From: Bacteroidales bacterium
GTDB taxonomy: Bacteria > Bacteroidota > Bacteroidia > Bacteroidales > JAIPAH01
Direction: 5' to 3'
Length of the DNA: 37,960 bases
Assembly (NCBI GenBank): GCA_021738485.1
Contig: JAIPBX010000019.1
Span: forward strand, 1-37,960
The notes under the pieces were generated by a model that was not told where the DNA came from, made no database searches, and saw nothing but the letters and a program-made list of their open reading frames with translations. Shown in pieces: positions 7,339 through 16,365 of this stretch; the first letter of the stretch is position 1; each line of letters begins with the position of its first letter. The position numbers and the translations under genes are program-made.

Positions 7339-7530
7339 ATGAAATTATCAAGTTTCATAGCCGGATTTGAGAATTTACCCCGCGATGTAAAAGAACACGT
7401 GAAGGAGTATGTTGAGTTTTTGTTGGACAAGGACAAGAAACCTACAAACTTAGAAACCTACAAACTTAAACACCTAAGCACCTACACACCTAAACACCCT
7501 TCACGTACTCCCCCGGCGTCACTCCTGTAA
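7339..7530 (+). CDS. small DUF2281-like (antitoxin-like) ORF with an eroded C-terminus
   Basis: MKLSSFIAGFENLPRDVKEHVKEYVEFLLDKDKK resembles DUF2281/VapB-like small proteins. The C-terminus is encoded by an octamer microsatellite and runs into the convergent araC gene. Confidence 0.4.
   Translation: MKLSSFIAGFENLPRDVKEHVKEYVEFLLDKDKKPTNLETYKLKHLSTYTPKHPSRTPPASLL
7440..7503. repeat. octamer microsatellite (ACCTACAA/ACTTAAAC/ACCTAAAC)n
   Basis: Eight consecutive 8-mers in register. Confidence 0.85.
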
Positions 7531-8617
7531 GGTTTTTGAATACGCGGTTGAAGGTGGCTTTGGAGTTGAAGCCACATTCGTACGCCATGCCCATCAGGGT
7601 GAGCTTCCCTGAGCGGTCTTCCCGGCATCGCTGTTTAAACTCATCCGTGCGGTAGCGGTTTACAAAGTAGAAGAAGGAACGGTTGAGATGGGTGTTCAGG
7701 ATCTTGGAGAGGTATTCGGGGGTGACGTCCAGTTGGTCGCTGAGCCTGGCCAGGTTCAGTTCCGGATCAAGGAAAGGCTTTTGATCTTTCATATATTCCA
7801 GTAGGCGATGGATAAACTGCTCTTCCCGGCTGGGAGTGGTCTGCTTTTGCTCTTCCTGGCAGGCCAGCGCTTGTTCCAGGTTGAGGTTGATTTTTTGGGT
7901 TTCAAAAAGGTTGCCTTGCCGCAGGCCGAAAAAACCCAGGAAGACGATGTAAATCGCGCCCAGCGTAAAACTGGCCAGTTGCAGCGCTCCGAAGGAGGCC
8001 ACTGGCACAAAAAAGTCGATGATGTAGATTGTATTGATGATGCCGTAAACCACCAGGGCGGCTTTCAGCAGTATTTTGAGCCAAGACAGGTCGATGTTTT
8101 CGATATCCGAAAAGTAGGTCTTGATCTTGCGGGTGTAGCGCCACAGCATCACCAGGCCCCACGAAAAATACCCGAGCGTGGATACGGCGATGGCCACCAC
8201 AAACACCTTATAAAATATTTTATCTGTAACAGCTCCTTCCGTAATCATCTCAATGCGGGTTTGCGCCGGATGGGTGTAAAAGTTGAGCCACAGCTCGGTG
8301 AGCATGGCCACGAATGGCAGGAAATGCAAGAGGTACACCGCTTTAAACCGGAAGTTCTGATCGGTCAGCGATTTGATGTAAAACCACAGCGCCGGGCCAT
8401 GAAGCAGGATAAACGGCGGGGCGGTGTTGATGAAGAAAGGGTAGGGGAATCCCTGCGTGCGGTTGTAGAACTCAATGAAGCTAAGCGCAAAATTCACGGC
8501 ATACAGCAGAAAAAAGCTTCCCAGGATATGATCGGACAAGCTCTTTTGCTTCTGCGAAAAAAGCAGCGCCGCCAGAAACAGCGCCTCAAAAAAACCGATG
8601 ATGAGTATGGCTTCCAT
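7490..8617 (-). CDS. AraC-family transcriptional regulator with N-terminal membrane domain
   Basis: LNLARLSDQLDVTPEYLSKILNTHLNRSFFYFVNRYRTDEFKQRCRE...GMAYECGFNSKATFNRVFKNLTGVTPGEY is an AraC HTH; the N-terminus has multiple hydrophobic segments. MEAILIIGFFEALFL at 8617 is preferred over the 8776 ORF start. Confidence 0.93.
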   Translation of the reverse strand: MEAILIIGFFEALFLAALLFSQKQKSLSDHILGSFFLLYAVNFALSFIEFYNRTQGFPYPFFINTAPPFILLHGPALWFYIKSLTDQNFRFKAVYLLHFLPFVAMLTELWLNFYTHPAQTRIEMITEGAVTDKIFYKVFVVAIAVSTLGYFSWGLVMLWRYTRKIKTYFSDIENIDLSWLKILLKAALVVYGIINTIYIIDFFVPVASFGALQLASFTLGAIYIVFLGFFGLRQGNLFETQKINLNLEQALACQEEQKQTTPSREEQFIHRLLEYMKDQKPFLDPELNLARLSDQLDVTPEYLSKILNTHLNRSFFYFVNRYRTDEFKQRCREDRSGKLTLMGMAYECGFNSKATFNRVFKNLTGVTPGEYVKGV

Positions 8618-8759
8618 GGTTTTGGAGTGTTGTTGTTTTGGGCGATAAAGATAGGGAAAACAAAGAAAACGTGCAGGTGATTGCCGGTTAATGATCGTCT
8701 TTCGGCAACTCTTCCGCAGAGGCAAAAGTCCGCTTAATCCATTTTTAAACTGAATCCGG

Positions 8760-9953
8760 TTAATATAAAAAACCAAACATCCATAGCGGAATATGATTTC
8801 TGTATCCGTATTCTATGTTATCGGCGGCTATATAAGCATCCGGTAAACCGGCGATTTGGCTGCCTGTTTTTTTATGGCCACCTATTTCAAAGGTAAACCG
8901 GTCATCAACAAAAAAATCGCTCTTTTTTGAATATCTGACCGTATATTGCTGTCTTAGCTGGTTCATAAAAAAAGTTTCTCTTATAGTGCCTATCTCCGGC
9001 GCTTGTGGGTTTAAAGCGTATAGCAAATTAGCATTGTCGAGATAAATTTTTTCAGGTTTATTCATGTAACTCATCCCTTTTACTCCACTGTGCAGAAGCT
9101 CTATCAGTTTTGATTGTTTAAGATACTGAAGGTAGCGCAACAGGGTATCTCTCATTATTCCTGTTTTACGGCTGAGCTCACTGATGTTTGGCTGGAAAGG
9201 CACGGATTGACTAATGATGTAGAGTAGTTTTTTGATTTTTACGACTGAACTATAATCCATATTCAGAATAGCCGGCAGGTCTGTCTCCAGGGTCATATTC
9301 ACAATGCGTTCAATGTGGTTGTAATAATCCGCTCCCGCCTCTTTGTAAAAAGGATATGCTCCAAAACTGTTGTAATCGTTAAAGGCTTTAAGCGGTTTGA
9401 TCTTTTGATTGATTTCGGCTGCGATTTCAATATGGTGATTCAGAACATCCTCCAATTTGTACTTTTGGAATGAGAATTTGTATTGAAAACTGATAAACTC
9501 GCGTAATGACAAGGCGGGTAATTCATGCACGACTGCTCTGCGACTCAAATCAGCCTCGCTTTTGTCTATTTCAAGAATCGAAGAGCCGGTAAAAATGACT
9601 TTCAACTCAGGGTAATTATCATAGATGTTCTTTATTTCCCTCGACCATGCAGGATATTTATGGACTTCATCGAGAAACAGCACCTTCCCTCCGTTTTTTA
9701 CAAACCAATCTGCAAAATCGATTAATCGGTTGTCAGCAAAATAGATATTGTCAAGGCTCACGTAAAAAGCCTCTTCCGATAGTCCATAATGGGATTTTAA
9801 AAGTTGAAGGAGTAGGGTGGTTTTACCTGTACCCCGCGCTCCCTTTATAGCAATCAGTCTTTTGTCAGGGTTGATCTGATCAAACAGAAAACGCTTAAAA
9901 TCTAACGATGTATTCTGAATCTGCTTTATTGAATTGTCTGTAATTGAATTCAT
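8760..9953 (-). CDS. AAA_14/DUF4143 ATP-binding protein
   Basis: IAIKGARGTGKTTLLLQLL (Walker A), KVLFLDEVHKYPAWSREIKNIYDNYPELKVIFTGSS (Walker B/sensor), internal wHTH (LSRKTGIMRDTLLRYLQYLKQSKLIELL) and a C-terminal nuclease-like domain. Confidence 0.93.
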   Translation of the reverse strand: MNSITDNSIKQIQNTSLDFKRFLFDQINPDKRLIAIKGARGTGKTTLLLQLLKSHYGLSEEAFYVSLDNIYFADNRLIDFADWFVKNGGKVLFLDEVHKYPAWSREIKNIYDNYPELKVIFTGSSILEIDKSEADLSRRAVVHELPALSLREFISFQYKFSFQKYKLEDVLNHHIEIAAEINQKIKPLKAFNDYNSFGAYPFYKEAGADYYNHIERIVNMTLETDLPAILNMDYSSVVKIKKLLYIISQSVPFQPNISELSRKTGIMRDTLLRYLQYLKQSKLIELLHSGVKGMSYMNKPEKIYLDNANLLYALNPQAPEIGTIRETFFMNQLRQQYTVRYSKKSDFFVDDRFTFEIGGHKKTGSQIAGLPDAYIAADNIEYGYRNHIPLWMFGFLY

Positions 9954-9961
9954 TGTTAAAA

Positions 9962-10080
9962 ATGTATTATTTGTAAAACAAAATTAGTCAAAAATTGTAT
10001 TATGCACAATACAAAATATATTATAAATTGTATTTTGGATAATACAAAATACTGAAAAAATTGTATTTCTAATCAAGCAA
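9962..10080. promoter_or_regulatory. four 33-bp-period palindromic direct repeats, TTGTATT-N6-AATACAA
   Basis: Starts at 9962, 9995, 10028 and 10061. Arms: ATGTATT/AAAACAA, TTGTATT/AATACAA, TTGTATT/AATACAA, TTGTATT/CAAGCAA, all with a 6-nt spacer. Immediately 5' of the AAA_14 start codon. Confidence 0.9.
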
Positions 10081-10720
10081 ACTTACTTATTGAAGTAAAA
10101 CGGTCTTTCAGGAAGGGACTTGTCCTGAATTTTATATAAAGCTTTTTGGCTGAATCAATATTGAGACCGGTTTAAAAAGTCCCCTTTAGGGGATTCAGGG
10201 GTAATAAGGCTTTTTAGACTAAGCTCAATATTTCCATCTTCTACGCATTTTAACAAAGGGCAACGTTGAATTTGAGTTTTTTTATGCAAAACAGAGGGGA
10301 TTCAAAAAAATTTTCCGAAATTACCAGAATTCGCGGCTTAGCGGATTGTACGAAAAGTTTTCTACGTTAAGCTTTATCATCTGCCTTTCTTATCTACTAA
10401 AGTTTCGCACTTGAAAGTTAGGATTTTGAAGCTTTGATTTACAATGACTTAACATCGGATAAGTTATAACTTTGTGTATCTTTGAGACTTTGAGCCTTAC
10501 TGGCTATAACTCCAGGAGGCCACCAAGGCACGAAGACACTAAGTTTCACGAAGAAAGACGTATAGCACAATTGCAAAAGATTAGAAATTGAAATGGAATC
10601 ATTTACAAAAACAGTCTGTTAATAAAATATTAACATTCAAGATTCTATAAGAAATGCGAAAACTTTGGTTATCTATCTATTGACACAATCCGCTTAGCCG
10701 CTGAAATACCCCATGAAACT

Positions 10721-10830
10721 ACCAATTAACCAATCACCAATTAACCAATTACCAATCAACCAATCACCAATCAACCATTTAACCAATTACCAATCAACTA
10801 ATTAACCAATCACCAATCAACCAATCACTA
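10721..10830. repeat. 15/16-bp microsatellite (ACCAATYA ACCAATY)n
   Basis: About 7 units read directly, ending 5 bp from the DUF554 stop codon. Confidence 0.95.
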
Positions 10831-10835
10831 AGCCA

Positions 10836-11513
10836 TCACCCAAAAAAGTACACCAGCACAAGAATATAAATTAGTGCCGGCAGCATATTCACTATGTTGA
10901 CTTTTTTAATATCAAGAATACTGATTCCTAAGCCGAGTAAAAGGATCCCTCCGACAGCCGTCAGTTCGTTAACAAACAACTCCGTGGCATGTTCCTGAAA
11001 ATATTCGGCGAAGAGGGTGATGCCGCCCTGGTAAATCAGTAGCGGAACCACAGAAAAGAGCACTCCAATCCCCATGGCCGAGGCTAAGGCGATAGAGGAA
11101 AAACCATCCATAAGCGATTTGGCCAGCAACAGGTTGGGTTCATCGCCAAGTCCTTCTTCAATGGCGCCCAGGATGGTCATCGATCCCATACAAAAAAGGA
11201 GGAAAGAAGTAATTAAACCTTCAGAAAACCGGTCATTACGGGATTTAAGTTTTCTTTTTAGGTAATCGCTGAAGCGTTCAATCCCTTTGTCAATTCTTAG
11301 TAGCTCACCGGTGATAGCCCCCAACACCAAGCTGAAGATGATTAGCAAAATGTTGTCGGTTTTCAATGCCATGCTGATGCCCAGAAAAACGGTAAAAAGG
11401 CCGATAGCCTGAAAAACCGTATTGGTAAATCTTGGATTCAGCCTCCGGTTGATCATCAGGCCTATTAAACTTCCGGCTATTACAGCCCCCACATTAACAA
11501 AGGTTCCGGTCAT
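10836..11513 (-). CDS. DUF554 family membrane protein
   Basis: GTFVNVGAVIAGSLIGLMINRRLNPRFTNTVFQAIGLFTVFLGISMAL and GSMTILGAIEEGLGDEPNLLLAKSLMDGFSSIALASAMGIGVLFSVVPLLIYQGGITLFA are typical of DUF554. Confidence 0.93.
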   Translation of the reverse strand: MTGTFVNVGAVIAGSLIGLMINRRLNPRFTNTVFQAIGLFTVFLGISMALKTDNILLIIFSLVLGAITGELLRIDKGIERFSDYLKRKLKSRNDRFSEGLITSFLLFCMGSMTILGAIEEGLGDEPNLLLAKSLMDGFSSIALASAMGIGVLFSVVPLLIYQGGITLFAEYFQEHATELFVNELTAVGGILLLGLGISILDIKKVNIVNMLPALIYILVLVYFFG

Positions 11514-11589
11514 AATGCTGCAAAAGTAGGAAAAACTTTTTGTCCATCATTAATCGGAAATTAGTCGGGATTTTTGTATCTTTCACAGG

Positions 11590-13695
11590 ATGAACCACTG
11601 GCACAAATACCCGCTTGTACGCATTGTCCTTCCATTTGCACTGGGGATTTTTATCGCTATTTATCTTCCGGCGGCAGATGATACGATATTATACACAACG
11701 GCTTCCACAGTATTCCTATTAGTATTTTTTTCAATCTTTTTTCATAAGAAGATAAGCTTTGGAAGCCGCCATATTTTTGGAGTAACTACTATACTTGCAC
11801 TTGTGTTGAGTGGTTTCCTGTGGCAAAATATTTTTAACAAATATCAGAAGCAGGACCATTTCTCCGATTTCTATGGTCCTGATAACTTGATGAAAGGGGT
11901 GCTTATCCATCAGCCGGAAGACAAAGCGAATTCTTATAAGAGTGTTCTTCATATTAATGGGGTGTACACTGACTCCACATCTAAAAAAGTAAAAGGAAAA
12001 ATTCTGGCTTACCTGGGTAAAGATAGCCTCTCCGGTGAACTGCGCTATGGCGATGAAGTTTTGTTTAACGGATATCTGAATCCGATTGAAGCCCCTAAAA
12101 ATCCCGAGGTGTTTGATTATAAGAGTTACATGAGTTTGCGGAATATCTATTTCCAGGTTTATATTCCTCCGGGTGCTATAAAAAGAGTAGGAACGGAGCA
12201 GGGCAATGTTTTAAAAGCTTTTTCGGTTGAAAGCCGGAAATATCTCTCTTCGGTATTGAGTGATTACGGACTCCGGGGTGATGATTACGCCCTGGCGACG
12301 GCATTGGTTTTAGGATATGACCGTTACCTGGATGATGACTTGCGAAAGGCTTATTCCGGTGCCGGTGCGATGCATGTGCTTTGTGTATCGGGGCTGCATG
12401 TGGGAATTATGTATGTGGTGATTTCCTTTTTATTGAATTTGATTCCTTTCAAAAAAAGATGGTTTCATGTGTTGAAAATCCTGATGATTTTGGGTCTTAT
12501 CTGGCTTTATGCCCTGATTACGGGCATGGAGCCTGCGGTTACCAGGGCATCTACCATGTTTTCTTTTGTGGCTTTGGGAAAACTGTTTCGCCGAAAATCG
12601 CGCATATATAACACTTTGGCGGCCAGCGCTCTGTTAATGCTAATCATTCAGCCTAACCAGGTGGCGTTTGTGGGATTCCAGATGTCGTTTTTGGCCGTAA
12701 CAGGTATTGTATGGCTTCAGCCCAAAATTTATAACCGGTGGCGTCCTTCCAATTGGCTGATAGATAAGGTCTGGGGATTGATAGCTGTTTCCATAGCTGC
12801 TCAGCTTATTCTTTTCCCTTTGCTGATTTACTATTTTCATAAAGTCTCGCTCATTTTTGTAGTGACCAATATCATAGCCATACCTCTGGCTACACTGATT
12901 ATTTACAATACCCTCGCCCTTTTTGCTTTTGCGGGAGTAGCAATAATAAGCGAGGTTTTTGCTTCCTCGCTGGTGTATCTTATTAAGGGCCTGAACACTA
13001 GTGTTACTTTTTTTAGTAATCTTCCGGGAGCGTATCTCGATAGCTTGTGGATTTCGCTGCCGCAGATGTTTGTATTCTACCTGGCATTGGTCACCATGGT
13101 TTTTTGCCTGCTCTATTCAGAGCGCCGGGTGATTATATCCGCTTTGCTTTTTTTGGTGATTATTTTCGGCTCATTTATAGAAAAGCAACACCGGGTGTTA
13201 AGACAGGAAAAATTTATCCTCTACCATGTGAGAGAAGGACTCGCTATGGATTTCATAAAAGGAAAAGAAAATTTATTTTTGGGGGATTCAACGGTGGTGC
13301 AAGATAATAAACTCATCAAATATACTTTCAGGAATCTTTGGGAAAAACATCATCTGGAAACAACTACCCTACAGATGCCCCGGGAGCGACCTGTCCGTTA
13401 TTCGCAAATAGCCATTAACTATCCATTTATATCTTTTAAAGGGGAAACCTTTACTGTTCTTGAAAAAACCGATCTTCCCGAAGGATTGGTCATATCTACA
13501 GATTATCTGATTATTACCGGCAGCCCCTGGATTGATGAAGCCATTATCAATAGCCACTTCAATATTGGCGAAGCGGTCTTATTTGATGGCACTAACCCGG
13601 CGTGGTATATTCGAAAAATCAAACCCCTTTTCGAAAAGGCCGGATACCGTTGTCATGTTACTTCACAGAGTGGCGCTTTTGTGCATACATTCTAA
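11590..13695 (+). CDS. comEC: ComEC/Rec2-family competence/DNA-uptake protein
   Basis: GAGAMHVLCVSGLHVGIMYVVISFLL (competence domain), EPAVTRASTMFSF, N-terminal DUF4131-like region; 701 aa with many TM segments. Confidence 0.93.
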   Translation: MNHWHKYPLVRIVLPFALGIFIAIYLPAADDTILYTTASTVFLLVFFSIFFHKKISFGSRHIFGVTTILALVLSGFLWQNIFNKYQKQDHFSDFYGPDNLMKGVLIHQPEDKANSYKSVLHINGVYTDSTSKKVKGKILAYLGKDSLSGELRYGDEVLFNGYLNPIEAPKNPEVFDYKSYMSLRNIYFQVYIPPGAIKRVGTEQGNVLKAFSVESRKYLSSVLSDYGLRGDDYALATALVLGYDRYLDDDLRKAYSGAGAMHVLCVSGLHVGIMYVVISFLLNLIPFKKRWFHVLKILMILGLIWLYALITGMEPAVTRASTMFSFVALGKLFRRKSRIYNTLAASALLMLIIQPNQVAFVGFQMSFLAVTGIVWLQPKIYNRWRPSNWLIDKVWGLIAVSIAAQLILFPLLIYYFHKVSLIFVVTNIIAIPLATLIIYNTLALFAFAGVAIISEVFASSLVYLIKGLNTSVTFFSNLPGAYLDSLWISLPQMFVFYLALVTMVFCLLYSERRVIISALLFLVIIFGSFIEKQHRVLRQEKFILYHVREGLAMDFIKGKENLFLGDSTVVQDNKLIKYTFRNLWEKHHLETTTLQMPRERPVRYSQIAINYPFISFKGETFTVLEKTDLPEGLVISTDYLIITGSPWIDEAIINSHFNIGEAVLFDGTNPAWYIRKIKPLFEKAGYRCHVTSQSGAFVHTF

Positions 13696-14309
13696 TCCAT
13701 AAGCCTCAGTTCATAAACCTCTTCCTCATCACCGGGGCCTAAAATAAATTTCAGAATCTCAAAATCCCGGGAAAAGTAAATATTCTTAAAAGAAGCATGA
13801 GTAAACAGCGAAGTATCTGAGGCCAGGGTTTGGACATTACGGTAGGTGCTGTCACCTATCGTTAAGGTATCCAGCTTTTGCAGCGGATTATTGTTACGGC
13901 TCAAGCGAAGTGTGCTGTCCTGGTAATCCTGCTGGTAAAAATCCAGGTTTCCAAAAGTGATGGTTGATTGGGTAATCTGGCCGGCAGAGGTTTCCCTCTT
14001 GAATAGGCGGTACTGACCAATTAAGCTTGTGTTTCCCGAGCTATCGGTAATATTGATATAATTGACCGCGTTAGCCAGGCATTGATTCCCCTCGGTTACT
14101 TCATCATCGGCACTATAAAAAAACCGGCTGAAAGTAAGTTCAAGCACATTGCTGTCTTGCTTACTCACGTATAAGCTTTTGTCTGTGCTATCATAAGGGA
14201 ACCAGCTCTTCTCTTCCTCTTCTATTGCGATATTGCAGGTTTTGGTTTTGATACATCCTGCGGCTATTATAGTGATTAACGCTATAGCAAAAACGGTTTT
14301 TACTTTCAT
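13692..14309 (-). CDS. hypothetical lipoprotein
   Basis: Signal MKVKTVFAIALITIIAAGCIKTK with lipobox AAGC; 4-nt overlap with the convergent comEC 3' end. Confidence 0.7.
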   Translation of the reverse strand: MKVKTVFAIALITIIAAGCIKTKTCNIAIEEEEKSWFPYDSTDKSLYVSKQDSNVLELTFSRFFYSADDEVTEGNQCLANAVNYINITDSSGNTSLIGQYRLFKRETSAGQITQSTITFGNLDFYQQDYQDSTLRLSRNNNPLQKLDTLTIGDSTYRNVQTLASDTSLFTHASFKNIYFSRDFEILKFILGPGDEEEVYELRLMD

Positions 14310-14323
14310 AACATTCGGTTATT

Positions 14324-14884
14324 TTACATGAGTATTACAATAAAAATCACAGGAATGATAATGCCTGCAATTGTCAGGATAGCTCCCCGGCGTTTTATCC
14401 CGTTTTTGCCCCGGACGATAAAGAGACCGGTAATGGCAATGAGAATAAGTGCCACACAGTATATATCGGAAAAATAGGTCCACCATTTGATAGGGTTATA
14501 ATGCAGGTAATTGAATTCGTAGAGCAGGGGTCTTTTTTCTAATAATTCCAGGTTCCCTTCTCCACTTTGAAGGTCAACTATCATAGAACCATTTTTCAGA
14601 AAAATTTTTACCGTATGATTATCCGGGAAATAATGCTTTTTGTATTGGTCTTTGTAACCGGCTTTAGAAAGCCACTCCAGGGTTTTAGCTTTGGTTACCT
14701 CCTTTTTGTCCAATTGCTCTTCAAAGATATAATTACTGTTAATGACTGAATAGTTGGGATTAAAATCATCCAGATGATTCAGGGCTATTCCGGAGATGGC
14801 GTAGATTAATGTCACACCAAAGAAAAAATATCCTAAATCACGATGCGTGGCACGGTTCCACCGCCGAAGGGTTTTTAATTTCAT
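14324..14884 (-). CDS. PepSY-associated TM protein
   Basis: RRWNRATHRDLGYFFFGVTLIYAISGIALNHLDDFNPNY...WTYFSDIYCVALILIAITGLFIVRGKNGIKRRG is PepSY_TM-like. Confidence 0.75.
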   Translation of the reverse strand: MKLKTLRRWNRATHRDLGYFFFGVTLIYAISGIALNHLDDFNPNYSVINSNYIFEEQLDKKEVTKAKTLEWLSKAGYKDQYKKHYFPDNHTVKIFLKNGSMIVDLQSGEGNLELLEKRPLLYEFNYLHYNPIKWWTYFSDIYCVALILIAITGLFIVRGKNGIKRRGAILTIAGIIIPVIFIVILM

Positions 14885-14896
14885 AGCAAAAAAAGT

Positions 14897-14945
14897 GTCT
14901 CAAAAGAGGTTTTTACCCCCCTTTGAGACGTTTTTTGTTTTAGCA
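14897..14945. terminator. probable bidirectional terminator (GTCTCAAA...TTTGAGAC)
   Basis: 8-bp stem with T-runs on both outer sides, between two minus-strand genes. Confidence 0.7.
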
Positions 14946-14948
14946 TTA

Positions 14949-15512
14949 TTACTTGATTTCTTTGTAATCTTTACATTCCAGAGAATAGAACGACAATACG
15001 TCTTTGTCGCTTTCTTTTAACTGCTTTCGCATGTTTTTAATCTTCATCAGGGTTTCTTTCTTTTCCCCTTCGTGCTCTTCATGGCCTTCTTCTCCGGTAT
15101 GAATCTTTTGTTTTGATTCTTTCATATCAGCTTTTACGTCTTTTTCCCACTTGTCGAGATAGGTTTCGGACACTTCTCTCACACGTACAACGCCCTCTAC
15201 GGCCACATCACTACCTTCTAATTCTGGCTTGAAGGAGGCCATATTTTCTCCTTTGGTGATTTTGACGCGAACATCGGGATTGTCTCCGGTTATAAACATG
15301 CGTTTGCCACCATGTTTACATACATGGACGACCATGCCTTCCATATGGACCTCTTGACCCACGTATTCTCCGGCTTTTTGTTCAAAATCATTGATGTTGA
15401 TTTCCGGTGTTTCGCCCTGAGGTGCCGAAACATTGCTTGAAGGTTCCCCTGCGAAAGCGCTGGATAAAGAAATAAATGCTGTGATTGCAATAAAAGTTAA
15501 TAGATTTCTCAT
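14949..15512 (-). CDS. secreted OB-fold-like hypothetical protein
   Basis: Signal peptide ending AFAG; YVGQEVHMEGMVVHVCKHGGKRMFITGDNPDVRVKI...VAVEGVVRV has an OB-fold/tRNA_anti-like pattern. Confidence 0.6.
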   Translation of the reverse strand: MRNLLTFIAITAFISLSSAFAGEPSSNVSAPQGETPEININDFEQKAGEYVGQEVHMEGMVVHVCKHGGKRMFITGDNPDVRVKITKGENMASFKPELEGSDVAVEGVVRVREVSETYLDKWEKDVKADMKESKQKIHTGEEGHEEHEGEKKETLMKIKNMRKQLKESDKDVLSFYSLECKDYKEIK

Positions 15513-15524
15513 TTTGATTTAGCT

Positions 15525-16334
15525 TTAGATTTGGATTCCATTTTTTGTTAAATAAAAATATAGGGCAACAAATATAATAGATAAGAAGATAATGCCCCAA
15601 TGAATTTGGTAATTATTATTTTTCTCCTCCGGATTAACGGGTAATTGGTCAATAAATCGGAAAAAAGCAGGAAGTACCAGTAAAATGATAGTAACAAATG
15701 GTAAATAATGCAGCTGTTTATCATAAAGATCCAATGCCAGTAATAATACGCTACCTGTTATCATTGGCAAAAAGATCCCGGCAGTCATAAAATGCAGCCG
15801 ATCCTTCCGGTTACTTGTCAGATAATCCCCGTTTTTTATGAGTAAAGCATGACCGGTATTCTTCCCAATCAAAAAAAGCAAATAGAGGCCGGCCGTGGCA
15901 AAAATCGTTTTTGTAAACCATCCGATATTGAAGAGTTGGGAAGCTACTAATATTGGGGTTTCCGCAAAAGCGCTCATCCCCAAAACCCCGAAAAAATTGT
16001 TAAAGGCATGGATAAAACCCCACAAAAGCAGGAAGGAAACCCATAGCAGCCTTGTTTTGACAAGCAAATATAAAAACAGAAAACCCAATCCGGCAAGCAA
16101 GGAAACAATAGGGCCCGCCATAGTGAGAGAGATTTTTGTATCCATAGGGACATAAGGCGCAGTGAGGGCAGGATTGAAATTTAAATGAGAAAAAAACCAC
16201 GTAATATCCAGGTAAAAATCCTGTGAAATAAATATGGTTAAAAGCTGGCTGTTCAATTGCAGCAGGCAATAGGTGACTATAAACATGAACCACGAGTTAA
16301 TAAAAATACTTTTGAGGTCATGTTTCTTATTCAT
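15525..16334 (-). CDS. integral membrane protein of unknown function
   Basis: Multiple hydrophobic segments; internal start MNKKHDLKSIFINSW at 16334 avoids the overlap with the next gene. Confidence 0.65.
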   Translation of the reverse strand: MNKKHDLKSIFINSWFMFIVTYCLLQLNSQLLTIFISQDFYLDITWFFSHLNFNPALTAPYVPMDTKISLTMAGPIVSLLAGLGFLFLYLLVKTRLLWVSFLLLWGFIHAFNNFFGVLGMSAFAETPILVASQLFNIGWFTKTIFATAGLYLLFLIGKNTGHALLIKNGDYLTSNRKDRLHFMTAGIFLPMITGSVLLLALDLYDKQLHYLPFVTIILLVLPAFFRFIDQLPVNPEEKNNNYQIHWGIIFLSIIFVALYFYLTKNGIQI

Positions 16335-16365
16335 ACTACTTTCGGACCAGATTGTTACCATTATT

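Noticed and set aside
7109-7342. 77-aa plus-strand ORF
   Set aside because: Starts inside the palindrome cluster and shows no recognisable domain; insufficient support.
7808-8680. 290-aa plus-strand ORF
   Set aside because: Antisense to the well-supported AraC regulator; Q/R/K-rich shadow ORF.
9962-10080. CRISPR array
   Set aside because: 33-bp period contains palindrome plus only 13-nt tails; no repeat-spacer architecture and no cas genes. Better explained as operator/iteron-like.
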